NCBI GenBank assembly: GCA_030672445.1
Contig: DAOVGK010000045.1
Coordinates: 1 to 13,889, forward strand
Source of the DNA: Candidatus Aerophobota bacterium
GTDB taxonomy: Bacteria > Aerophobota > Aerophobia > Aerophobales > AE-B3A
Length of the DNA: 13,889 bases
Direction: 5' to 3'
Below, piece after piece: positions 1-7,476 of the stretch. How positions within the stretch are numbered: position 1 is the stretch's first letter; each line of letters starts with the position of its first letter. Made by a program: the position numbers and the translations under genes. Below the pieces are notes generated by a model. The model was not told where the DNA came from. It made no database searches and saw only the letters and a program-made list of their open reading frames with translations.

Positions 1-765
1 ATCTGGCTTAAGAACATTTTGCGTCTTGACTTTGGATATTCCTTTGCTTACAGGCTGCCCGTCTTTACCTTAATCAAGAGCAGGTTATATAATACCTTCA
101 TCCTCTCCCTTAGTGCCATGATCTTCACCTGGGTATTGTCGATTCCTTTAGGTATTCTTTCGGCCGTCAAACAGTATTCCTGGCTTGATAAATTAATCTC
201 GGTTTTTGCTTTTCTGGGGTTGGCTATTCCCAACTTTTTCTTTGCTCTTTTACTGCTATATATGGCTATGAAGACCGGCTGGTTTCCGGTAGGGGGGATG
301 TACAGTATCAATTATGAATCCTTGAGTCTTGGGGGTAAAATCTGGGATCGTATTTATTACTTGATTCTACCCACTATAGTTTTGGGTACTGCTGGGATGG
401 CAGGATTAGTGCGGCAGATGAGAGGAAACCTTTTGGATTACCTGAAGGCAGATTTCATAATTACCGCCAGGGCCAAGGGATTGAGCGAGAGGGTAGTCAT
501 TTTAAAACATGCCGTGCGCAATGCTGTCAACCCTCTGATCACCCTCTTCGGTTTTGCTCTGCCAGGGCTTCTTTCCGGCGCTGCTTTAACAGAAATTGTC
601 ATGTCCTGGCCTGGACTGGGTAGATTGATGCTGGAGGCGGTGCTGAAGATGGATCTATATCTGGTAATGGGCAGTCTGATCATGGGTGCTCTTCTGCTGA
701 TTCTAGGTAACCTGGTGGCTGATCTTATGCTTGCCTGGGTTGATCCACGGATTCGTTATGATTGA
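1..765 (+). CDS. Peptide ABC transporter permease, DppB/OppB type (5' end outside window)
   Basis: Inner-membrane permease of a binding-protein-dependent peptide/nickel-type importer, the partner of the permease that follows. The frame is open from base 1, so the true start lies upstream. The first visible residues (ILRLDFGYSF) match the periplasmic region after TM1 in DppB/OppB, so only the N-terminal 60-80 residues are missing. Several hydrophobic membrane spans are visible. The cytoplasmic EAA loop that contacts the ATPase is at about 447-540 (ITARAKGLSERVVILKHAVR), and the family C-terminus (VADLMLAWVDPRIRYD) is intact. The stop is 30 bases before the next permease, so the two are co-transcribed. 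The binding protein is probably upstream; no dppD/dppF ATPase gene follows in the window. The class is certain; the substrate (di/oligopeptide, nickel or oligosaccharide) cannot be told from sequence. Confidence 0.93.
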   Translation: MWLKNILRLDFGYSFAYRLPVFTLIKSRLYNTFILSLSAMIFTWVLSIPLGILSAVKQYSWLDKLISVFAFLGLAIPNFFFALLLLYMAMKTGWFPVGGMYSINYESLSLGGKIWDRIYYLILPTIVLGTAGMAGLVRQMRGNLLDYLKADFIITARAKGLSERVVILKHAVRNAVNPLITLFGFALPGLLSGAALTEIVMSWPGLGRLMLEAVLKMDLYLVMGSLIMGALLLILGNLVADLMLAWVDPRIRYD

Positions 766-795
766 TTTTTTCTCGACTTAAGGGAGGATTAAATA

Positions 796-1935
796 GTGGC
801 TAAAAAAGGGGCTCGGGCTGAAGATACGACTTTCTCAGAGCTCAGGTCTGTTACCAAGACCCGACTCATCTGGCGGGCATTCAAAAGGCATCAGTTAGGG
901 ATCATTGGCGGAATTATATTAATTTTGCTTTACGGGTTCGCCCTTTTTGCTGAGTTCATTGCTCCTTACTCGAGTGACCTGCAGGTTCGGGGAAAGGCTT
1001 TCCACCCTCCTGCACGGCTCCATTTTTTTGATGAAGAGGGTAATTTTAGTTTACAACCCTTTGTCTACCATTATGAATTAGTGGATAGAGTCTTCAAAGT
1101 TTACCGACCGGATCGCACCATAAAATATCCCCTTCGTTTTTTTGTCAGAGGAGAAAAATACAAGTTTCTGGGGTTAATTCCCTCTGATATTCATTTATTC
1201 GGGACAAAGGCGCCTGGCCACATCTTTCTTCTGGGGACAGATAAATTTGGACGGGATATTTTTACCAGACTACTTTTTGGAGCCCGTATTTCACTTTCGG
1301 TGGGGCTAGTCGGTATCTTAGTTTCCTTTAGTATCGGGGCGCTAATTGGCGGAATAGCCGGCTATTATGGAGGGGTGGTGGACAATCTTTTGATGCGGGT
1401 GGCAGAGATGATCATGGCCTTCCCGGGATTTTATTTACTTTTAGCCTTGCGCGCACTATTGCCTACGGCTTTACCCTCAACTACGGTGTACTTATTGATC
1501 ATCTTTATCCTGAGTTTTATTGGTTGGCCTGGGTTTGCCCGGGTCATTCGAGGAATGTTTCTCTCTTTAAGAGAACAGGAGTTTAGTCTGGCAGCTAAGG
1601 CTTTAGGCAGTACCGACCTTCGTATTATTTTAAGGCATATCTTACCTAACACCATGAGCTTTATCATTGTCGCAGCTACTCTCAGTGTACCGGGTTATAT
1701 ATTAGGGGAAAGTGCCTTGAGTTTTTTGGGGTTGGGGATTCAGGAACCACAAGCTAGCTGGGGTAATATGCTAGCTGCAGCCATGAATACCCGAGTTTTG
1801 GCGAGCTTTCCCTGGATCTTAGTCCCCGGCTTTTTCATCTTTATCACCATTCTGGCATTTAACTTCTTAGGGGACGCTCTGCGTGATGCCCTGGAACCCC
1901 GGATGCGAACCAGTAGACAAACTTTCACTGGCTAA
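796..1935 (+). CDS. Peptide ABC transporter permease, DppC/OppC type, with enlarged periplasmic loop
   Basis: Second inner-membrane permease of the importer. The GTG start at 796 follows GGGAGG at 782-787. The N-terminal cytoplasmic segment (TRLIWRAFKRHQLGIIGG) leads into TM1 at about residues 35-55. The family signature GTDKFGRDIFTR is at about 147-158, the EAA loop (AAKALGSTDLRIILRHILPN) at about 264-285, and the conserved tail GDALRDALEPRMR near the end. At 379 aa it is much longer than the usual 280-310 aa. The excess is a segment of roughly 80 residues between TM1 and the GTD signature (about 62-145), rich in aromatic and charged residues and presumably periplasmic. Long-loop DppC variants are known in some lineages; the function of the loop is not evident. 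No stop or frameshift is visible. The gene ends just before a G-rich repeat element. Confidence 0.93.
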   Translation: MAKKGARAEDTTFSELRSVTKTRLIWRAFKRHQLGIIGGIILILLYGFALFAEFIAPYSSDLQVRGKAFHPPARLHFFDEEGNFSLQPFVYHYELVDRVFKVYRPDRTIKYPLRFFVRGEKYKFLGLIPSDIHLFGTKAPGHIFLLGTDKFGRDIFTRLLFGARISLSVGLVGILVSFSIGALIGGIAGYYGGVVDNLLMRVAEMIMAFPGFYLLLALRALLPTALPSTTVYLLIIFILSFIGWPGFARVIRGMFLSLREQEFSLAAKALGSTDLRIILRHILPNTMSFIIVAATLSVPGYILGESALSFLGLGIQEPQASWGNMLAAAMNTRVLASFPWILVPGFFIFITILAFNFLGDALRDALEPRMRTSRQTFTG

Positions 1936-1945
1936 CTGTAAAAAA

Positions 1946-1973
1946 GGGGAAAAAGGGGAAGGGGAAAAAGGGG
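1946..1973 (+). other. G-rich tract with quadruplex potential
   Basis: Four runs of GGGG (1946-1949, 1955-1958, 1961-1964, 1970-1973) are separated by loops of 5, 2 and 5 bases, which meets the usual G-quadruplex pattern on the plus (coding) strand. It starts 10 bases after the dppC-type stop. The spacing and A-runs look like partial reiterations of AAAAAGGGG, the start of the terminal repeat that follows, so it may be a slippage expansion of a mobile-element end and not a selected structure. Confidence 0.6.
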
Positions 1974-1987
1974 ACGTGATTATTTTT
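1966..1987 (+). repeat. Solo copy of the terminal sequence of the 7050-7160 element
   Basis: These 22 bases (core GGGGACGTGATTATTTTT) are identical to 7050-7071 and to the reverse complement of 7139-7160. Here only one end is present: no inverted partner follows, and the next base begins the CGCAGG hairpin repeat. This indicates either a truncated element or a composite in which two repeat families are joined. Confidence 0.85.
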
Positions 1988-2110
1988 GGTAGCCGCAGGC
2001 TTCAGCCTGCGTAGAGAAATGATAAACAGAAATGTTAGAGAAAAGAAACTTCATGAAACGCAGGATAAATCCTGCGGCTACCAATCCAAAAAAGGCAAAT
2101 ATTTTTGACA
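1988..2110. repeat. Palindromic two-hairpin repeat, copy 1 (GCAGGCTTCAGCCTGC family)
   Basis: The outer ends GGTAGCCGCAGG (1988-1999) and CCTGCGGCTACC (2071-2082) are a perfect 12-bp inverted repeat. Two hairpins lie inside: CGCAGGCTTCAGCCTGCG (1994-2011) and CGCAGGATAAATCCTGCG (2059-2076). A tail with CAAATATTTTTGA (about 2083-2110) is shared with copy 2 at 10421-10455. This is the architecture of REP/BIME-like palindromes that Y1-type (REP-associated) transposases mobilise in other genomes; no such transposase is in the window. The element lies between the permease gene and the M16 peptidase gene and may also stabilise or terminate the upstream transcript. Confidence 0.85.
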
Positions 2111-2138
2111 ACACCAATGAAAAAATAAAGGAGGTAAA

Positions 2139-4781
2139 ATGAGGGTAAGAAAAAGATGGATTCATGGTTTGGCAATTTTGGCATTATCGGTGAATCTCTG
2201 TGTGTTCGTCTCGTCTATCTTTGCTGCCCCCCAAGCCGCCACTATTTCGGAAAGTCTTCCTCAGCCTCAAAGATACGTCCTGGACAACGGAATGATAGTC
2301 ATTCTGAAGGAAGTTCATACTGCCCCGGTAGTGGCCTGGCAGGTTTGGGTGAAAGCCGGAAGCATCACTGAAGATGAGTACTCAGGCTCAGGGATATCTC
2401 ATTATGTTGAACACATGCTGTTTAAGGGAACCGAAAAAAGAGGAGTGGGAGAAATTGATCGGGAGATAAGTGGTCTGGGAGGAACCATTAATGCTTATAC
2501 CTCCTTCGATCGTACTGTTTACCATTTAGTTGTTCCGAGTGAGCATTTTGTTACCGCTCTCGATGTTCTGGCTGATGCGTTAATGAATTCAGCTTTTGAC
2601 CCGGAGGAATTAAAGAAGGAAAGAGAGGTGATACTTCGGGAAATTGATATGGGTGAGGATGATCCTGATCGCTTCTTAGGTCATCTTTTCTGGTCTACTC
2701 TCTACCGTGAGCATCCCTATCGCTATCCGGTTATTGGATATCGAACTCTCTTTAAACGATTAACCAGGGAAGATCTCTTGGACTATTATCAGAGGATGTA
2801 CCGCCCTAATAATATGATACTGGTAGGAGCGGGAGATTTTGATTCTCAAATAGCTCTTGCCCAGATTAAGCAAGCTTTTGCTAACTTTAAGCGAGGATCG
2901 CTGCCACCAGTGCACGTTCCGCCTGAACCTGATCAAATGGGAACAAGGAGAGTGGAGAGAGAATTTGAAGTCAAACAGATTTACCTACTAATGGGTTTTC
3001 GTACGGTAAGCATTCAAAGTAAAGACATGTATTCCCTGGATGTTCTGGCTATCATTTTGGGCCAAGGCCGAAGTTCCCGATTGTTTAGAAAAATTAGAGA
3101 AGAAAAGGGACTGGTAAATGCCATATCTTCTTGGTCTTATACTCCCAGGTATGGAGGTATCTTTGGTATAAGCGGGACTCTGGATGAGGTAAATAAGGAC
3201 TGTGCTATTGAGGAAATCTTAAAAGAACTAGACCAATTCAAAGTGGAGTTAGTGAGTGAAGAGGAGTTGGAAAAGGCCAAGAGAAAGGTGGTAAGTGAGC
3301 ACATATTCTCCCGGGAGACTATGGAAGATAGGGCCGGAGATCTTGCCTTGAATGAGCTGGTGGTGGGAGATCTTAATTTTTCTAAAAACTACGTGAAGCA
3401 AATCCAGAAGGTGAACCGGGAAGAGATTAGGCGTATGGCCAATAAATATTTTCGCCAGGATAATCTTACCATAACTCTTCTCCAGCCAGCTGTGGAAAAA
3501 CTAGCCGTCGAGCCAAGGATTTCGGTGAAAAAACCACCGCTCATCAATAAATACCAGCTTCCCAATGGGATGACTCTTCTGGTGCGGGAAAATCATACCT
3601 TACCCACGGTCTTTATGCAGGCCGTATTTAAGGGGGGGTTGAGGTTCGAAGATGAGAAAAACAATGGCATATGTGAGTTTACCCGAAGGATGTTACTGAA
3701 AGGAACTAAGACTAAAACTCGCCAGGAGATAGCCCAGAAAATAGAGTCGCTGGGTGGAACCATTAATACCTACGGAGGAAATAACAGTTTCGGCTGCTCG
3801 GTCAGCGTACTAAAGGAAGATTTTGATACCGGACTTGAGATTCTGGCCGATGTTATTATGAACTCCACCTTCCCTTCCGAGGAAATAGAGAGGGAAAGAA
3901 GGATCATCTTAGCTCAGATCAAAGCTCAAGAAGATGACATTTTTAATGCCGCCTTCAAATTGTTTAAAGAAACGTTATTTACCCGCCATCCCTTTAGATT
4001 TCAACGCATTGGCTCGGCCCAAAGTATAGCCAAACTCACTAGAGCCGATTTAATTAAATATTATGATGAATTTTGTAGACCTAACAACATGGTTCTCGCT
4101 GTTTATGGAGATGTAGAAACATCTGAGGTTGTAACCAAGGTGGAGAAAGCCTTTGCTGGTTTTAAACCTCGGCCACTACCTGTGGTTCAGAATCCCCGGG
4201 AGCTAGAACCAACCCAGGAGAGGGTAGCCACCAAGTATATAGAGAAAAAGCAGGCTGTGATTATGATAGGGTTTCAGGGCATCGATATTAAGAGTGAGGA
4301 CCGGTATACCTTTGAGGTCATGACCTCTATCCTTTCCGGTGGAGGTTCTCGTCTTTACCAGAGCCTTAGAGATGAGCTTGGCCTTGCCTATAGTGTAGGA
4401 AGTTTTGCCTTTATAGGATTGGAGGATCCCGGCGCTTACATCTTTTATATAGCCACAGCTCCGGAGAAGACAGAAATAGCCAGAGATGGACTTTTGGAGG
4501 AGATAAAAAAGCTGATAATCCACGAGGTATCGGAAGAGGAGCTTAATCGAGCTAAGAAAGATTTAATCGGCAGCCAGGCCATTCGACTGGAGACTAACCA
4601 GACTCTGGCTCTTCAGTGTGCCTTAGATGAACTATACGGATTGGGCTATCAGAATTTTAGCCAATATGCCTCGGGCATCAATCGCGTCACCAAAGAGGAT
4701 ATTAGAATCTTGGCCGCTAAATATTTTGACCTCGGGAGCTATACGATGGTGGTGGTGGGACCGAAAAAGAAAACTCAGTAG
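2139..4781 (+). CDS. Exported M16 family zinc metallopeptidase, fused two-half form
   Basis: ATG with a strong site AAAGGAGG at 2127-2134. Residues 1-30 form a signal peptide (basic MRVRKR, hydrophobic core, FAA-PQ cleavage region), with no lipobox cysteine, so the enzyme is secreted or periplasmic. The first half (about 40-460) carries the inverted zinc motif HYVEH (H88, E91, H92) and the distal ligand E168 in VILREID, 76 residues later as is usual for M16. The second half (about 470-880) repeats the fold but is degenerate at the metal site (NNGICEFTRRMLLKGT), while keeping the RDELGLAYSV segment typical of the non-catalytic half. The 880 aa length equals two about 430-aa M16B subunits fused in one chain. 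The likely role is degradation of peptides in the envelope, which would suit the preceding peptide importer, but the 203-base gap with repeats argues against a tight operon. Substrate unknown. Confidence 0.93.
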   Translation: MRVRKRWIHGLAILALSVNLCVFVSSIFAAPQAATISESLPQPQRYVLDNGMIVILKEVHTAPVVAWQVWVKAGSITEDEYSGSGISHYVEHMLFKGTEKRGVGEIDREISGLGGTINAYTSFDRTVYHLVVPSEHFVTALDVLADALMNSAFDPEELKKEREVILREIDMGEDDPDRFLGHLFWSTLYREHPYRYPVIGYRTLFKRLTREDLLDYYQRMYRPNNMILVGAGDFDSQIALAQIKQAFANFKRGSLPPVHVPPEPDQMGTRRVEREFEVKQIYLLMGFRTVSIQSKDMYSLDVLAIILGQGRSSRLFRKIREEKGLVNAISSWSYTPRYGGIFGISGTLDEVNKDCAIEEILKELDQFKVELVSEEELEKAKRKVVSEHIFSRETMEDRAGDLALNELVVGDLNFSKNYVKQIQKVNREEIRRMANKYFRQDNLTITLLQPAVEKLAVEPRISVKKPPLINKYQLPNGMTLLVRENHTLPTVFMQAVFKGGLRFEDEKNNGICEFTRRMLLKGTKTKTRQEIAQKIESLGGTINTYGGNNSFGCSVSVLKEDFDTGLEILADVIMNSTFPSEEIERERRIILAQIKAQEDDIFNAAFKLFKETLFTRHPFRFQRIGSAQSIAKLTRADLIKYYDEFCRPNNMVLAVYGDVETSEVVTKVEKAFAGFKPRPLPVVQNPRELEPTQERVATKYIEKKQAVIMIGFQGIDIKSEDRYTFEVMTSILSGGGSRLYQSLRDELGLAYSVGSFAFIGLEDPGAYIFYIATAPEKTEIARDGLLEEIKKLIIHEVSEEELNRAKKDLIGSQAIRLETNQTLALQCALDELYGLGYQNFSQYASGINRVTKEDIRILAAKYFDLGSYTMVVVGPKKKTQ

Positions 4782-4801
4782 CTGAGCATAAAACACCAAA
4801 A

Positions 4802-5920
4802 TTATACAAGATTAGGAGATGTCCTTAACTTTTTTCGAAAGCTTCCTAAAGCATCGGCGGTGAGGAGAGCATCAAGGACTAACTCTTCTGTGACGGGAAA
4901 GGGCTCATTGTGAATGGTCTCGTTTTCAGCCGTAGCCAATCTTACCACTTTTTCTAAATCCCTTCGGGAGACCTTACCCAGGCCAAGATCATCAAAGCGT
5001 ACCGGAAGGCCCACCTGGATACAGAAGTCCAGAACCTCATTTATCTGTGTCGGATCACGGTTTTCCATAATCAACTGGACAATAAGCCCAAAAGCTACTT
5101 TCTCCCCATGATAGAGGCGGTGAGAGGCCGTGAGAGCTGTCATTCCATCGTGGATAGAATGGGCAGCAGCCAATCCACCGCTTTCAAAGCCAATTCCACT
5201 TAAAAGAGTATTGGCCTCCACAATTTTTTCCACTGCCTCGGTCACTCTCTTTTTTTCTACAGCCAACTTCGCTGATAGGCCATATTTTAATAGGTTTTCA
5301 TAGCAGAGTTTAGCTATGGTTAAGGCTGCCGACGTTGGACGACCCCCGGCCATGTTCTGAGCTCCTGCTTTATTCACTGCATCGGCTTCAAACCAGGTAG
5401 CCAGAGCATCACCCATTCCGGAGACAAAGAATCTAACCGGCGCCTGGGCTATTATCAGGGTATCCACCAATACCAGATCAGGATTTCGAGGGAAAAAGCG
5501 ATATTCTTCAAATTCACCTTCGGCAGTATAAACCACGGCTATAGCACTTGTTGGAGCATCAGTGGAAGCAATGGTTGGCAAAATAACGACCGGGATCCCA
5601 GCTTCATAGGCACTTGCCTTTGCCGTATCCAGAGTCTTGCCGCCTCCGGCTCCGGCAATAACATTAAAGCCTCCCTTTTTGAGAACCTCGCTTACACGCT
5701 CTATTTCTTTACGGGAGCATTCTCCCTTGAATTTTTCGAATTTAAAATCCAGATTGGTGCGCTGTAGACTTGCTAAAAGTGGGTCCTTGATAATGTGGGT
5801 AACTCTCTCACTGGCGAGTATCATCAGCTTCTTACCCAGAGGTTCGATAAGTTCTCCTGCCTCACTGAGAACATTTCTTCCTTGAACATACTTTACCGGT
5901 GCAATCAATGTTCTTATCAT
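4802..5920 (-). CDS. gldA: Glycerol dehydrogenase (NAD+), iron/zinc-containing ADH family
   Basis: Cytoplasmic oxidoreductase, glycerol + NAD+ <-> dihydroxyacetone + NADH (EC 1.1.1.6). It aligns along its whole length with E. coli GldA (372 versus 367 aa). Visible motifs: the NAD-binding AGAGGGKTLDTAK (89-101), PTIASTDAPTSA (115-126), and metal ligands D171 (GMGDALATWFEA), H254 (AAAHSIHDG) and H271 (YHGEKVAFG). The GECS, ETIHN and GFESGGLAAAH stretches are GldA-specific, so this is not the related glycerol-1-phosphate dehydrogenase EgsA/AraM. It starts 9 bases after the mscS-type stop with no clear Shine-Dalgarno, suggesting translational coupling. The 3' end converges with the M16 peptidase gene (20-base gap, no obvious terminator). 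Fermentative glycerol use or dihydroxyacetone reduction are both possible. Confidence 0.93.
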   Translation of the reverse strand: MIRTLIAPVKYVQGRNVLSEAGELIEPLGKKLMILASERVTHIIKDPLLASLQRTNLDFKFEKFKGECSRKEIERVSEVLKKGGFNVIAGAGGGKTLDTAKASAYEAGIPVVILPTIASTDAPTSAIAVVYTAEGEFEEYRFFPRNPDLVLVDTLIIAQAPVRFFVSGMGDALATWFEADAVNKAGAQNMAGGRPTSAALTIAKLCYENLLKYGLSAKLAVEKKRVTEAVEKIVEANTLLSGIGFESGGLAAAHSIHDGMTALTASHRLYHGEKVAFGLIVQLIMENRDPTQINEVLDFCIQVGLPVRFDDLGLGKVSRRDLEKVVRLATAENETIHNEPFPVTEELVLDALLTADALGSFRKKLRTSPNLV

Positions 5921-5929
5921 GGGCTATCT

Positions 5930-6976
5930 TTATTTTTCTATATGAATTGTCCTGGTGGGGAAAGGAATCTTTATTCCTTTAGATTGTAGTTCCTCATAAG
6001 CCAGAGAGACGAACTTGTCCCGAGTATCGAATCTTTGCCTAAAATCAGCGATCCAGAAAACTACTCTAAAATTAAGGGAAAAGTCGGCCATTTCCATAAA
6101 ATAAACCCGGGGAGGAGGATCCTCCTGGATTCCGTCTATCTTCTTGACACAATCCAGAAGGACTTGCCTGGTTTTTTTAATATCCGAGCCATAGGCTACT
6201 CCTATCTTTACTACTATCTTCAAATTAATTAAAGGACGACCATAGTTGGTGATTTTACTTGTTACCAGGCTATTGTTAGGAACGATGATTTCATTTCCTT
6301 CATCGAATGATTTTATCCGGGTTGACCTTAGACCTATGTCGATAATTTCTCCCACCTCCCCACTTTCTAGTTTGATAAAATCACCTATTTTAAAGGATTT
6401 GTCGGCAATGAGAGCTATTCCTCCAAAGATGTTGGCAAAGATGTCTCGCAGAGCAAAGCCTAAGACAAAGCCGGCAATACCTAAACTGGCCACCAGAGAC
6501 GTTACCCTAACATTCCAGAGAGTCAAGATAAAGATAACGAGGAGGATGAATATGATAAAATTCAAGATCTTTCGGCTAAGAATTATTAATTCTCGTCCTT
6601 TGGTTTTACCCATGACCATCCTTCTTTGGGTAAACCAGCCTTTAATTAATACATTAATAAAAGAACTGGCTAAATAACAGGAAATGACTATGACTATGGA
6701 AAGTAGTATCCTTGAGAAGACCACTCTGGCTAGAGTAGGTAAGGGGAGAAAATTAGACGCAGTGGCAATTCCGGCCAGGATAATAAGATAGAAGATGGGA
6801 GCTTTTACTTTAGAGAGGATAATATCGTCAAGTTGGGTGGCGGTTTTTTTGACTAATCTACCAACCAAGTGAGTTAAAATAAGATAGATGACTTTTGCTC
6901 CCAGGTAAAAAAAGACAAAAGCCAGGATTGCTTTTAGATAGGGACTAATGGCAAGTTTCTCCAGAAACTCTATCAT
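5930..6976 (-). CDS. MscS-family small-conductance mechanosensitive channel
   Basis: Inner-membrane channel that opens under membrane tension and releases solutes on hypo-osmotic shock. Of its 348 residues, about five hydrophobic spans lie at 12-34, 59-76, 88-110, 134-153 and 157-190. The last is the MscS TM3 pore helix, with the small-residue packing ASLGIAGFVLGFALRD followed by IFANIFGGIALI. The beta domain follows directly (FKIGDFIKLESGEVGEIIDIG, then TRIKSFDEGNEIIVPNNSL), then the alpha/beta vestibule domain to the C-terminus. It has two more N-terminal spans than E. coli MscS, as in many medium-size homologues. The ATG is preceded by GAGAGG. It is first in a two-gene operon with gldA, transcribed from the 7010-7037 promoter. 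Confidence 0.93.
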   Translation of the reverse strand: MIEFLEKLAISPYLKAILAFVFFYLGAKVIYLILTHLVGRLVKKTATQLDDIILSKVKAPIFYLIILAGIATASNFLPLPTLARVVFSRILLSIVIVISCYLASSFINVLIKGWFTQRRMVMGKTKGRELIILSRKILNFIIFILLVIFILTLWNVRVTSLVASLGIAGFVLGFALRDIFANIFGGIALIADKSFKIGDFIKLESGEVGEIIDIGLRSTRIKSFDEGNEIIVPNNSLVTSKITNYGRPLINLKIVVKIGVAYGSDIKKTRQVLLDCVKKIDGIQEDPPPRVYFMEMADFSLNFRVVFWIADFRQRFDTRDKFVSLAYEELQSKGIKIPFPTRTIHIEK

Positions 6977-7009
6977 TTTTTTCCTCTCTAGTGATGGCTG
7001 ATGCTTTTC

Positions 7010-7037
7010 AGAATATATAAAAATAGGCTAATGTCAA
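7010..7037 (-). promoter_or_regulatory. Probable sigma70-type promoter of the mscS-gldA operon
   Basis: On the minus strand a perfect TTGACA (7032-7037) is followed by a 16-base spacer and TATTCT (7010-7015). An alternative TATATT lies at 7012-7017 with 14-base spacing. It is about 35 bases upstream of the mscS start at 6976. The -35 hexamer lies only 12 bases from the edge of the repeat element at 7050. Confidence 0.55.
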
Positions 7038-7049
7038 GAAATCGGGGAT

Positions 7050-7160
7050 AAAAGGGGACGTGATTATTTTTGAAATTTATGAAGTCATCTATGAAGTAGC
7101 AAGTAAGCTGTAAAGAAAACGGTGAAAGGAAGAACATAAAAAATAATCACGTCCCCTTTT
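7050..7160. repeat. MITE-like element, 22-bp perfect terminal inverted repeats
   Basis: The left end 7050-7071 and right end 7139-7160 are exact reverse complements over 22 bases (core GGGGACGTGATTATTTTT), enclosing 67 bases with no convincing coding capacity. The element could fold into one long hairpin. No clear target-site duplication is visible. Its right edge coincides with the point where homology to a CUT1 permease begins (7164), so insertion of this element or a deletion beside it removed the N-terminal two thirds of that gene. I infer mobilisation in trans by a transposase elsewhere in the genome. Confidence 0.85.
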
Positions 7161-7163
7161 TTT

Positions 7164-7451
7164 ATTAGAGTTGTCTTACCTCTGACTAAGCCAGGTATTT
7201 CGGCTATGGCTATCTTTTTTTCCATGGAATTTTGGAACAATTTGATCTGGCCCTTGATAGTTATGAGAACAGCCACCAAATTACCCTTGGTAGTGGGAAT
7301 TGCCAGCCTGGTCAATCAATATCGACCACAATATGATCTAGTAATGGCAGCCTCCTTTCTAGCCTGCTTTCCTCTCATAATAATATTCCTAATTTTGCAA
7401 AAACAGTTTGTTGCCGGAATGGGAGCTATGGCAGGATTTGTTGAAAAGTAG
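7164..7451 (+). pseudogene. CUT1 sugar ABC permease remnant (AraQ/MalG-type C-terminus)
   Basis: The frame from 7164 to the stop at 7451 reads as the last about 95 residues of a carbohydrate permease. IRVVLPLTKPGISAMAIF is the second half of the EAA loop. FWNNLIWPLIVM, the LPLVVGIASLVNQY segment, a final membrane span and the LQKQFVAGMGAMAGFVEK tail (family LQRYFVxGLtaGAvKG) follow in the right order. Members are normally 270-290 aa; the N-terminal part, including TM1-4 and the EAA glutamate, is absent. Upstream the frame runs straight into the 7050-7160 element and meets a stop at 7137-7139. An internal ATG (7206) would give only 81 residues. The remnant ends 37 bases before the decayed GH51 gene, normal operon spacing, so it was probably the last transporter gene before the arabinofuranosidase genes. 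Confidence 0.85.
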
Positions 7452-7476
7452 CTCTAAACCTAGGACGTGAAAGATT

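Noticed and set aside
48..311. Minus-strand open frames inside the permease and peptidase genes (e.g. 48-311, 438-683, 4203-4523)
   Set aside because: They are antisense shadows of well-supported genes, without ribosome sites or recognisable motifs.
1988..2110. CRISPR-like array from repeated CGCAGG units
   Set aside because: The units are palindromic hairpins at irregular spacing, with no series of equal-length spacers and no cas genes.
2105..2130. TTGACA at 2105-2110 as a promoter for the M16 peptidase gene
   Set aside because: A 16-18 base spacer puts the -10 on the ribosome site, leaving no leader; the hexamer belongs to the repeat tail.
4802..5920. Glycerol-1-phosphate dehydrogenase (AraM/EgsA), tempting beside an arabinose locus
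   Set aside because: Full-length collinearity with GldA-specific motifs (GECS, ETIHN, GFESGGLAAAH) supports glycerol dehydrogenase.
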